Of a stretch of DNA of 64,000 bases, positions 1-6,959 are shown piece by piece; the first letter of the stretch is position 1, and the number at the start of each line of letters is the position of its first letter. The DNA comes from Marinihelvus sp036351115 (GTDB lineage Bacteria; Pseudomonadota; Gammaproteobacteria; Xanthomonadales; SZUA-36): contig JAZBOL010000027.1 of the NCBI GenBank assembly GCA_036351115.1, forward strand, positions 1 through 64,000. Reading direction: 5' to 3'. Made by a program: the position numbers and the translations under genes. Under the pieces are notes generated by a model that was given only the letters and a program-made list of their open reading frames with translations, made no database searches and was not told the origin of the DNA.

Positions 1-13
1 AATGCCCGCCCTT

Positions 14-35
14 CGCCCGCGTTCCGGGCGTTTTT
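14..35 (+). terminator. Hairpin plus U-run in the rplM leader (terminator or attenuator)
   Basis: A 6-bp GC stem (CGCCCG at 14-19, CGGGCG at 25-30) is followed directly by five T at 31-35, the form of an intrinsic terminator. Only 24 bases separate the T-run from the rplM start, too few for a full promoter, so rplM transcripts probably cross it. It is either the end of an upstream gene or an attenuator. Bases 1-8 can also pair with 25-32, giving a competing fold. Confidence 0.6.
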
Positions 36-59
36 GCATGTACGTCAGGAATCACTGCA

Positions 60-488
60 ATGAAAACTTTTTCTGCGAAGCCGCAGGACGTCAGGCGCGA
101 ATGGCACCTGGTCGATGCGACGGACAAGACCCTGGGCCGGCTGGCCTCGGAAGTGGCTTTCCGCTTGCGCGGCAAGCACAAGCCGACCTACACCCCGCAC
201 GTGGACACGGGTGACCACATCGTCGTGGTCAACGCCGAGAAGATCCGCGTGACGGGCAACAAGATGGAAGACAAGATCTACCATCACCACACCGGCTACA
301 TCGGCAACCTCAAGTCCGAGCCCCTGGGCAAGCTCATGGAGCGTTACCCGGAGCGGGCCATCGAGCGCGCCGTCAAAGGCATGCTGCCGAAGAACAAGCT
401 CGGTCGCGCCATGTACAAGAAACTGCACGTGTACGTGGGTTCCGAGCACCCGCACGCCGCCCAGCAGCCTCAGGCGCTGGACCTCTGA
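60..488 (+). CDS. rplM: 50S ribosomal protein L13
   Basis: L13 is an early-assembling protein of the large ribosomal subunit that binds 23S rRNA. The 142-residue product has the length of E. coli L13 and matches it across its span, including LRGKHK near residue 36, YTPHVDTGD at 44-52, a YHHHTG block near 74 and VKGMLPKNKLGR at 105-116. The ATG at 60 has an AGGA ribosome-binding site about nine bases upstream. rpsI follows 22 bases downstream, the usual L13-S9 operon. Regulation may involve the hairpin at 14-35. Confidence 0.98.
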   Translation: MKTFSAKPQDVRREWHLVDATDKTLGRLASEVAFRLRGKHKPTYTPHVDTGDHIVVVNAEKIRVTGNKMEDKIYHHHTGYIGNLKSEPLGKLMERYPERAIERAVKGMLPKNKLGRAMYKKLHVYVGSEHPHAAQQPQALDL

Positions 489-510
489 GCGTCGGGACAG
501 GAGACAGATA

Positions 511-903
511 ATGGCAACTGAACAATATTACGGCACCGGCCGCCGCAAGAACTCCACGGCCCGCGTGTACCTGACCAAGGGCTCCGGCCAGATCACGGTC
601 AATGACAAGCCGCTGGAGAACTTCTTCGGTCGCGAAACCAACTGCATGATCGTGCGCCAGCCGCTCGAGGCCACCGAACTGGGTGACCAGTTCGACGTGA
701 ACGTCATGGTCAAGGGCGGTGGCACCACCGGCCAGGCCGGCGCGATCCGCCTCGGCGTCTCCCGCGCGCTGCTGGAATATGACGAAGAACTGCGCAAGAC
801 CCTTCGCGCGTCCGGTTTCCTGACCCGCGATGCCCGCGAAGTGGAGCGCAAGAAAGTCGGTCTGCACAAAGCCCGTAAGGCTACCCAGTACAGCAAACGC
901 TAA
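511..903 (+). CDS. rpsI: 30S ribosomal protein S9
   Basis: S9 sits in the head of the small subunit, and its C-terminal tail reaches the P-site tRNA anticodon loop. The 130-residue protein has the family length, begins with the typical YGTGRRKNS segment at 7-15, carries the GGG(T)xGQAGAIRLG segment at 69-82, and ends in the conserved basic YSKR tail. A GGAG ribosome-binding site lies upstream of the ATG. It is the second gene of the rplM-rpsI operon, and a tRNA gene starts 17 bases after its stop with no terminator between them. Confidence 0.98.
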   Translation: MATEQYYGTGRRKNSTARVYLTKGSGQITVNDKPLENFFGRETNCMIVRQPLEATELGDQFDVNVMVKGGGTTGQAGAIRLGVSRALLEYDEELRKTLRASGFLTRDAREVERKKVGLHKARKATQYSKR

Positions 904-919
904 AGCTGGACCCCGGTTT

Positions 920-993
920 TGGGGGATCGTCTAGTGGTAGGACTACGGACTCTGACTCCGTCAGCGGGGGTTCGAATCCCTCTCCCCCAGCCA
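920..993 (+). tRNA. tRNA-Gln (anticodon CUG)
   Basis: A full cloverleaf can be folded. The 7-bp acceptor stem is TGGGGGA (920-926) with TCCCCCA (983-989), followed by discriminator G and an encoded CCA (991-993). The D arm has GTC/GAC with GG in the loop. The anticodon stem ACGGA/TCCGT encloses loop CTCTGAC, giving anticodon CTG, which reads CAG (Gln). The T arm contains TTCGAAT. The short spacing from rpsI and the single terminator after it suggest co-transcription with the ribosomal protein genes. Confidence 0.96.
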
Positions 994-1000
994 AACACGG

Positions 1001-1026
1001 AAAAGCCCGCCTCGCGCGGGCTTTTT
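1001..1026 (+). terminator. Intrinsic terminator after tRNA-Gln
   Basis: An A-rich run precedes the stem AGCCCGC/GCGGGCT, which is followed by five T. It starts eight bases after the tRNA CCA end and probably ends the rplM-rpsI-tRNA transcript. Confidence 0.9.
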
Positions 1027-1090
1027 CGTGTTTATCTGCGGGAGGCCGGCATCGAACCATTCCGGCGCCAGCCGACCGAGGGGTTCGACA

Positions 1091-1110
1091 AATCGGCAGG
1101 ACTGCCGATT
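1091..1110. promoter_or_regulatory. 9-bp perfect inverted repeat upstream of the sortase gene
   Basis: AATCGGCAG (1091-1099) and CTGCCGATT (1102-1110) are perfect inverted repeats separated by two bases. The element lies about 30 bp upstream of the predicted -35 of the sortase gene and has no T-run after it, so a dimeric-regulator operator is more likely than a terminator. This is inference from symmetry and position only. Confidence 0.45.
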
Positions 1111-1140
1111 CAGACGAGCGAAGCGAGGAGCCCTCAAGGA

Positions 1141-1169
1141 TTACCCTGAAACGAAAAATTGGGTACTAT
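1141..1169 (+). promoter_or_regulatory. Candidate sigma-70 promoter for the sortase operon
   Basis: TTACCC (1141-1146) and TACTAT (1164-1169) are separated by 17 bp, the optimal spacing. The predicted start near 1176 gives a leader of about 32 bases before the sortase ATG. Confidence 0.5.
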
Positions 1170-1207
1170 CGACTTCCGATTGCTGATCAGGGCGGTCAAC
1201 CCGCACG

Positions 1208-1963
1208 ATGAAAGCCAATCTCGACTCCGGGGGGAGACGAAAGCGCGCCGGCAACCTGCTCATGGTGTGCGGCGCCGTTTTGCTGGGTTCGTTTTTCGTG
1301 TTCAAGGGCTGGTCCGCCAACCAGAGCGCTGCCGGTCTCGATGCCTTCGAGGCGGCCAAGGCGGTCCACGCCCAGCGCTCCGGCAGCAATTCCACGATCA
1401 TCGAAACCGCGGTCCAGAAGTCACCCACCGCCGCCGGGCCCGCGGTGGTCAAGGCCAATGGCCGGCTGGAAAGCACGGCCCTGAGCGATATCCCCGACAC
1501 GAGCCTCTGGTCCGCGAAGCGCGTCGCCGAGTACGAGGCGACGAAAGCCGCCGGGGGCGAGGCGCCCCAGGCCGTGCTTCGGATCGATCAACTGGACATC
1601 AACGTCCCCGTGTACAACGGTGCCGACGAGTTCAACCTCAACCGCGGCGTGGCCCGGATCATCGGAACGGGCCGCGTCGGCGAAATCGGCAACCTGGGCA
1701 TCGCCGGCCACCGGGACAGCTTTTTCCGGCCCCTGAAAGACATCGAGATCGGTGACACGCTCGAGCTCGAGACCTTCCACGGCACCGAGGAATACCGGGT
1801 GTCTTCCATCGAGATCGTGGAGCCGACCGCGCTACACGTTTTGGGTCCGAGCGATACGCAAACCGTGACGCTGGTGACCTGCTATCCTTTCTATTACGTC
1901 GGAAATGCACCACAACGCTTCATCGTCAAAGCTGAAGCACTGAACAATCAGGTCAATTCATAG
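1208..1963 (+). CDS. Sortase, class D-like, Gram-negative type
   Basis: This is a cysteine transpeptidase that cleaves an LPXTG-like signal and attaches the protein to an acceptor at the cell envelope. The 251-residue product has one N-terminal membrane segment (about 17-35), a linker, and a C-terminal sortase domain from about 120. The catalytic residues are visible: His168 in AGHRDSFF, Cys225 in TLVTCYPF and Arg237 in APQRF. The ATG at 1208 has only a weak ribosome-binding site. The next gene starts 11 bases after its stop with a strong AGGAGG site, and it encodes a protein with a C-terminal sorting signal. Sortases are uncommon in proteobacteria and usually occur one per genome beside a single substrate. 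The family call is firm; the class is less certain. Confidence 0.9.
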   Translation: MKANLDSGGRRKRAGNLLMVCGAVLLGSFFVFKGWSANQSAAGLDAFEAAKAVHAQRSGSNSTIIETAVQKSPTAAGPAVVKANGRLESTALSDIPDTSLWSAKRVAEYEATKAAGGEAPQAVLRIDQLDINVPVYNGADEFNLNRGVARIIGTGRVGEIGNLGIAGHRDSFFRPLKDIEIGDTLELETFHGTEEYRVSSIEIVEPTALHVLGPSDTQTVTLVTCYPFYYVGNAPQRFIVKAEALNNQVNS

Positions 1964-1974
1964 AGGAGGAGATT

Positions 1975-2538
1975 ATGAAGAATTTGACCCTGCGAGTAGC
2001 CCTGGGCGCAGCACTGTGCCTCGGGTTCACGGCCACGGCTAACGCCGATGGCCACACCTGTGCCGATGCGGAATTCGCACCGGCTGTTCTCGAGCGCTGG
2101 CCGCACGCCCCGGACACCTGTCTCGAAATCGTTGAACGCGACGGCAAGAAATTCGCGCGCTTCGAGGCCGAGGTGGTTTCCCAGAGCCCCAGCGGTACCT
2201 ACGTTCGCTACACCCGGCAAGATGGTTCCAAGACCCCGAGCCGCAAAGTGAACCCGCCGGACGGCTTCATGGCGCAGATCGGTGGCCAGAACATGGCCAT
2301 TGAGGACCTGCAGCCGCGTCAGACCGTGAACGTTTACCTGCCGGAAGCCCTGGCATTCCCGAAACCGGAACCGATGGCAGCCGCCGCGCCGCCGCCCCCG
2401 CCCCCGCCTCCGCCGCCGGAGCCGGAGCCGGAGCCGATGATGCCGACCACGGCCGGCAATGCCGGTTGGCTCGCGGTCATGGGTGGTCTTTTCCTCCTGC
2501 TGGGAGGCGCATTGCGCTTCGCACGCCAGCAGCAGTAA
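1975..2538 (+). CDS. Predicted sortase substrate: secreted protein with Pro-rich stalk and C-terminal sorting signal
   Basis: The 187-residue protein has a signal peptide (1-24, cleavage after ANA), a small globular part with Cys29 and Cys49 that could form a disulfide (about 25-130), and a Pro/Glu stalk (about 131-155). The C-terminus is a tripartite cell-wall sorting signal: MPTTAG at 156-161, a hydrophobic segment at about 164-180 and the basic tail RFARQQQ. The motif is an LPXTA-like variant with Met for Leu. It follows the sortase gene by 11 bases and an intrinsic terminator follows it, so the two form a self-contained unit. The function of the globular domain is not recognised. Confidence 0.82.
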   Translation: MKNLTLRVALGAALCLGFTATANADGHTCADAEFAPAVLERWPHAPDTCLEIVERDGKKFARFEAEVVSQSPSGTYVRYTRQDGSKTPSRKVNPPDGFMAQIGGQNMAIEDLQPRQTVNVYLPEALAFPKPEPMAAAAPPPPPPPPPPEPEPEPMMPTTAGNAGWLAVMGGLFLLLGGALRFARQQQ

Positions 2539-2565
2539 ACCACCAAGGCAAGGCCTGATTGGCAG

Positions 2566-2594
2566 GGGGCGCCGCGAGGCGCCCCTTGTTTTTT
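2566..2594 (+). terminator. Intrinsic terminator after the sortase substrate gene
   Basis: The perfect 8-bp stem GGGGCGCC/GGCGCCCC with a GCGA loop (2566-2585) is followed by a T-rich tract to 2594. The complementary strand has no T-run after the stem, so it serves the plus-strand sortase operon only. Confidence 0.92.
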
Positions 2595-2626
2595 GGAGGA
2601 TGGATAAAGGCTCTCGGCTAAGCCTG

Positions 2627-3703
2627 TCACTCCCGGGCGGGTTTATGCTGGCCGAAGAAACGATCGAAGATCGCGACTGCCGCCGTCCCATAAACGCCTA
2701 CGAGCAGAATGAGGCCCAGGCGCGTGTAGAATGCCGCGCCGGCATCCCCGGAAGGGGTCGTGACGGCAGGCCCCAGGATGATCAGCAGCGTGACCAGCGC
2801 ATAGGAAAACTCGTTCGCCTTCGGATGCATGCCCGGTCCCTGGAAAATTCGTCGACCGAAGAACAGACAGGTGACGGCGAACAGCAAGACATAGAACACC
2901 AGGCTCGGCCACATGGCGAGCAACTGCCAGATGATCACGGCCCCCAGGCCGCCCCAGAGCGTCGAGGCCAGCAGTGACCTGCCGAGGGCGCGGCTGTCCT
3001 GCGTGTTCGCCTGCTGGCCCATGGACGCGGCCTTGATCATCACCACCGTGTAGGACGGGCTCGCGCTCATGAACATGAACACCAGCGCGAGGGGAAAGAC
3101 CACGATCCAGCCCCGGAAGGCCCGCCGTGCGGCGAGTCCGGGCGGCGGTTGTTCGGGCGGTGGCGGCTTCGGTGCCGGGCCGCCTTCCCGGGGCGGATCC
3201 GGCAGCAGGGCGTGAGCGAACCAGACGAACACCATGCCGACGGCCGCGCACGAACCGATGACCTGGATCAGCACAATCAGCACGTCGATGCTGACGCTGC
3301 CGATGGTCACCACGACCGTCAGGCCCACGGTCATGAACATGCCAAGGACCGGGTTGCCTCCCCGCGTGGTAAAGAGAAAGCTGTAGAACAGGGCAAGCGC
3401 CACCAGGAGAATGCCCGACCAGCGTGCGTGGTGAAGCAGGGGAAGCAGCGCCAGTCCGGCCACCATGGGTGCGAGCAGCGCCAGGATGAAGACCATTCCC
3501 TTTCTGATCCCTGGCGCCGGTATCGGCAGCGACAGCATCATCAGGGTGAACAGCGGCGCGATGAACGCCAGGGGCGAAGCGAGCAGAAGCTGGGTGACCC
3601 CGAGGCACAGGCTCGTGCCCAGGGCGAGCCGCAGGATTCGCCGGACCGCCAGGGGATGGCGCGTGGTGGCCACCGGTGACAGATCGAGCGATTCAGTAGG
3701 CAT
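2627..3703 (-). CDS. DUF2955/FUSC-like integral membrane permease of a tripartite exporter
   Basis: The 358-residue, strongly hydrophobic protein has two halves of several membrane helices each, joined by a Pro-rich cytoplasmic linker around residues 172-192. This layout is that of the DUF2955 family, relatives of the FUSC/aromatic-acid-exporter (AaeB) membrane proteins. Its ATG overlaps the stop of the membrane-fusion gene by 11 bases, so the two are translationally coupled. With the HlyD-like and TolC-like proteins upstream it probably forms a pump in which this protein is the inner-membrane component. The substrate is unknown. It is the last gene of the minus-strand operon. Confidence 0.8.
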   Translation of the reverse strand: MPTESLDLSPVATTRHPLAVRRILRLALGTSLCLGVTQLLLASPLAFIAPLFTLMMLSLPIPAPGIRKGMVFILALLAPMVAGLALLPLLHHARWSGILLVALALFYSFLFTTRGGNPVLGMFMTVGLTVVVTIGSVSIDVLIVLIQVIGSCAAVGMVFVWFAHALLPDPPREGGPAPKPPPPEQPPPGLAARRAFRGWIVVFPLALVFMFMSASPSYTVVMIKAASMGQQANTQDSRALGRSLLASTLWGGLGAVIIWQLLAMWPSLVFYVLLFAVTCLFFGRRIFQGPGMHPKANEFSYALVTLLIILGPAVTTPSGDAGAAFYTRLGLILLVGVYGTAAVAIFDRFFGQHKPARE

Positions 3704-4883
3704 AGCTCAGCCAGGACACCAGCCGCAGGTAGAAACGCGCCAGCGCGTTGAACAGCGGATGCTCGCCGCTGAACACGGTGACCGAAGCCTGGGAGCCGAC
3801 CTTGAGCCGCACCCGGCCATCGTCGGTCACGGGCAGCTCGAAGTCGATCAGAACCGGGTAGCGCTGGGCGGAACGCAGCCAGCTGGTGTCGTTCGTGATG
3901 GTGGGCAGGGCGCCGAGGGGTGGATCGTCCAGGGCCACGCCAAAACCGATTTCCCGCACCGTGCCCTCGAAGACGCGGCCCGGGTACAGGTCGAACACGA
4001 CACCGACGGGGTCACCCGGATCGAGGTGGCCGAGGTTATTCTCCGTAAAGTCCGCCTGGATCCAGACATTGTGCGTCGCGATGAAGGTCAGCTGGGGCGC
4101 GCCGGCCGCGGCGAAATTGCCCCGGTCGAGCTGGACGCCGGTTACGACGCCATTTTCCGGGGCCCGCACCGTAGCGCGGTCCAGGTTCAGGCGGGCGGTT
4201 TCCACGGCCGCCAGGGCCTGCTGGACGGCGGCGTTGTCGTCCCCGGGCTTGCCCAGCTGCTCGATGGCTGCCTGCAGCGACGCTTCGGCGGAGGTCACCC
4301 GTGACTGGGCGGAGGTCAGGGAGGCTTCGGCGGATTCAAGGCGCCGTTCGGACAGGGCGCCGGGGTCCTGGGCCCGGATATTGCGCATGCGAACGGCGTC
4401 CAGGCGGGCTTTTTCTTCGCTGGCCCTGGCGGACTCCACGCTGGCCCGGGCTGAGCGCACGTTGGCTTCGGCCGCGCCCTGCGCCTGCCGTGCCTGGTCC
4501 AGGGCGGCCAGGGCGGACTGGAGCGCATACTCGTAACGCGCCTGGTCGATGCGGAACAGGGGGTCGTCCTTGGACACGGTCTGGTTGTTGCGTACCTCCA
4601 CGTCGGTGATGGTGCCGGAGACTTCCGGAGCGACGGGCACCACCAGGGCATGCAGCCGCGCCTGCGAGGTGTAGGGCGTGATCCGGTCCGCGCGCAGGTA
4701 CCAGGCCAGGAGCACGGCGCTGAGCAGGAGCAGGATAATTGTCCAGCGTTTGACCGGGTCCCTGTCCCTGCCGCTCCCGGCCGCGGCCTCGGGTGGGGCC
4801 GGGTCGCTCATGGCATCGCTTGCGTTCGCCGCCATCGTTTCGTCTTCTGACGAAGCTTGGTTGTCGGGGTGCTTGTCATTCAT
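3693..4883 (-). CDS. HlyD-family periplasmic adaptor (membrane-fusion protein)
   Basis: This adaptor links an inner-membrane pump to an outer-membrane channel. The 396-residue protein has a charged cytoplasmic N-terminus, one membrane anchor (about 47-63), a biotinyl-lipoyl half-motif from about 78, a long Ala/Glu/Arg-rich coiled-coil hairpin (about 115-235), the second lipoyl half (DRATVRAPENGVV) and a beta-barrel. The ATG at 4883 was chosen because it overlaps the upstream stop in ATGAATGA. A longer frame to 5060 exists but would lie inside the preceding gene. It is related to the EmrA/AaeA type. Confidence 0.9.
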   Translation of the reverse strand: MNDKHPDNQASSEDETMAANASDAMSDPAPPEAAAGSGRDRDPVKRWTIILLLLSAVLLAWYLRADRITPYTSQARLHALVVPVAPEVSGTITDVEVRNNQTVSKDDPLFRIDQARYEYALQSALAALDQARQAQGAAEANVRSARASVESARASEEKARLDAVRMRNIRAQDPGALSERRLESAEASLTSAQSRVTSAEASLQAAIEQLGKPGDDNAAVQQALAAVETARLNLDRATVRAPENGVVTGVQLDRGNFAAAGAPQLTFIATHNVWIQADFTENNLGHLDPGDPVGVVFDLYPGRVFEGTVREIGFGVALDDPPLGALPTITNDTSWLRSAQRYPVLIDFELPVTDDGRVRLKVGSQASVTVFSGEHPLFNALARFYLRLVSWLSYAY

Positions 4884-6456
4884 CGGGCGCATCCTCGGCC
4901 GTCCGTGTAGTCGTCGTCGTGTCGTCAGCGTAGGGATCAAGCAGATCACCCCAGTTCGTGCGCTGCCCCATGGCCTCCAGGGTTTCCGGGTCGATCCGGG
5001 GTAGTCCCTCGTCGTTCTCCCAGCCGCCACCCAGCGCGGTGTAGAGATCGACCAGGGCACGGACGGCGTCGCCCTGGTTGGTCACGTAGCGGGTTTCCTG
5101 GGTAAACAGGGCCTGCTGGGCATTCAGTACCCGCTCGTAGTCGGAAAAACCCTCGGCATAGCGCAGGGTGGACAGGTCGTTGGAGCGCCTGGCGCTCTCG
5201 ACGGTCTGCTCGAGTATGGCGCGTTGCGCCCGCGTGCCGATGTAGGTCGCCATCGCGTCCTCGGCCTCGCGAGCCGCCTGCAGGACGGTTTCCCGGTAGT
5301 TGACCAGAGCCTGCTGGAGCCGGGCGTCCTGTACCCGCACGTTGTTACGAATGCGTCCGTAATTCAGGAACGGCCACACGAAGGAGGGTCCGATGCTCCA
5401 GGTCAGCGCATCGCCGTCGAACAGGTCTCCGAAGTCGCTGTCGCCAGGACCGCCCGCCGCCAGGCCGATGGAGCCGGTGAGGCTGAAGCTCGGATAGAGG
5501 TCGGCCTCCGCCAGGCCGACCAGGGCGTTGGCGGAGCGGGCCTGTAACTCGGCCTGGCGCACGTCCGGTCGCCGGCGCAGCATGTCGGCGGGAAGACCGA
5601 TGGCGATGTCGTCGGGAACGACGGGGATGCCCTCGCCGGTCGTGAGGACCTCGCGCACGGCTCCCGGCGCCTCCCCGAGCAGCACGCTCAGGGCGTTCTG
5701 GGCCTGCGCCAGCGCGATCTCCAGACCGGGAATCGTCGCCTGGGTGCTGAGCAGCAGGGTCAGGGCCTGCTGCATGTCCAGCTCGGAATCGGCGCCGTTT
5801 TCAAACAGGACCTGGGCGATGTCGAAGCTTCGCTGCTGGATCGCGACGTTCTCGTTCGCGATGCGGAGCTGTTCTTCCAGGGACCGAACGGTGGCGTAGG
5901 TGCCGACCACCGCCCCGGTCAGGAGGATTCGGGACTGTTCGAAGGCGGCGATGGACGCCAGGTAGGCCGCGTCGGCGGACTCGATGCCGCGTCGAAAGCG
6001 GCCCCAGAAGTCGATCTCCCAGGCCGCTCCGGCCCCCAGGCCATAGGACCAGGCGCCCGAATCGACGCCGGAATTGTCCGGCGGCGACAGGTAGGTCGCA
6101 GCTCCGGTGGCGACCTGGGTCTGCGGATAGACGCTGCCGGTCGCGATGCCCAGCTGCGCCCGGGCCTCGAGCACACGCAGGGCAGTGAGCTCCAGCGTGT
6201 TGTTGCGGCGCACGGCGGTGTCGACCAGCTGGTCGAGTACCGGGTCCTTGAACACGGTCCACCACGCCACGAGGGAGGCGGGTTGCTCCGTGACGCCCTC
6301 GGCGCCAGGCTGCGACCAGGCGGCCGGCGCCTCGGGTTCCGGCGGTACGTACTCCGGGCCGACGGTGCAGGCGGCCAGGGCAAGCCCCGTCAGGACGACG
6401 AGGCCGACCGGGCCGAGGGGTTTCCGGCGCAGGAGGCGGTCGCTCGTTGCCGCCAA
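4876..6456 (-). CDS. NodT-type outer-membrane efflux lipoprotein (TolC-like)
   Basis: This 526-residue outer-membrane channel of a tripartite exporter has an N-terminal lipoprotein signal with lipobox LAAC (Cys30) and two tandem outer-membrane-efflux repeats rich in Ala/Gln/Leu, containing typical segments such as WEIDFWGRFRR and SIGPSFVWPFLNYG. It reads into a short acidic C-terminal tail. The start is a TTG at 6456, one base after the stop of the ion channel gene, with GGAGG about nine bases upstream; no ATG precedes the lipobox. It is translationally coupled to the adaptor gene downstream. Confidence 0.9.
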   Translation of the reverse strand: MAATSDRLLRRKPLGPVGLVVLTGLALAACTVGPEYVPPEPEAPAAWSQPGAEGVTEQPASLVAWWTVFKDPVLDQLVDTAVRRNNTLELTALRVLEARAQLGIATGSVYPQTQVATGAATYLSPPDNSGVDSGAWSYGLGAGAAWEIDFWGRFRRGIESADAAYLASIAAFEQSRILLTGAVVGTYATVRSLEEQLRIANENVAIQQRSFDIAQVLFENGADSELDMQQALTLLLSTQATIPGLEIALAQAQNALSVLLGEAPGAVREVLTTGEGIPVVPDDIAIGLPADMLRRRPDVRQAELQARSANALVGLAEADLYPSFSLTGSIGLAAGGPGDSDFGDLFDGDALTWSIGPSFVWPFLNYGRIRNNVRVQDARLQQALVNYRETVLQAAREAEDAMATYIGTRAQRAILEQTVESARRSNDLSTLRYAEGFSDYERVLNAQQALFTQETRYVTNQGDAVRALVDLYTALGGGWENDEGLPRIDPETLEAMGQRTNWGDLLDPYADDTTTTTRTAEDAPDE

Positions 6457-6457
6457 A

Positions 6458-6955
6458 TCAGTCCCCCTCCGTGGATCCGGGCTGCCGGCTCTGCGCCTGG
6501 TTCCGCTGCAGGTTCGCTGTCATGACGGCGAGCACCAGTCCCGCGGTAATACCGAACATGAGCACGCCGTTCGCCGCTTCCAGCGCCCCGAGCAGCCGCC
6601 ATTCCTCGCTCATCACGATGTCCCCGTAGCCCAGGGACGTGAAGTTGACCGTGGAGTGGTAAAACGCGGTACCGAAATCGGAAAACTCTCCGAGCCAGAC
6701 GAACAGCCCGGCCCAGGTGGCGAACTGGAAGAGATGACCCAGAAAGAGGAACAGCAGGATCACCGCCAGGCTTTTCGTGTGCCGCCAGGACAGAACGGCC
6801 TCCATGGGCATGCGGTAATCGCTGCTCTGGTAACCCTGGCGTTTGAAGTATCCGCGAATCATCCGCAGGGCCAGCACCTGGATGCCGAGGTTCAGGATGA
6901 CCATTCCGCTGCCGAGGGAGAGCTTCAACAGGAAATCGCCGATGCCCGATTCCAC
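6458..6955 (-). CDS. Small two-helix potassium-channel-like protein
   Basis: The 165-residue protein has N-terminal membrane helices, then a helix at about 62-88, a pore loop with selectivity filter TSLGYGD (106-112) and a final helix at about 126-147. The filter is a TVGYGD variant with Leu for Val and defines the ion-channel (two-TM KcsA-like) fold. There is no cytoplasmic RCK/TrkA-N domain, so no ligand gating is visible. It sits four bases after the AI-2E-type gene and one base before the efflux channel gene, an unusual operon partner for an exporter. K+ selectivity is inferred from the filter. Confidence 0.85.
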   Translation of the reverse strand: MESGIGDFLLKLSLGSGMVILNLGIQVLALRMIRGYFKRQGYQSSDYRMPMEAVLSWRHTKSLAVILLFLFLGHLFQFATWAGLFVWLGEFSDFGTAFYHSTVNFTSLGYGDIVMSEEWRLLGALEAANGVLMFGITAGLVLAVMTANLQRNQAQSRQPGSTEGD

Positions 6956-6959
6956 CGCT

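Noticed and set aside
911..926. A CCCC...GGGG hairpin between rpsI and tRNA-Gln as terminator
   Set aside because: Its 3' arm is part of the tRNA acceptor stem and no T-run follows.
920..1110. An integration site at tRNA-Gln
   Set aside because: No repeat of the tRNA 3' end and no integrase gene were seen downstream.
2385..2440. Pro-codon repeats in the sortase substrate gene as a CRISPR or satellite array
   Set aside because: The CCG/GAG runs simply encode the Pro/Glu stalk; there are no spacers or dyads.
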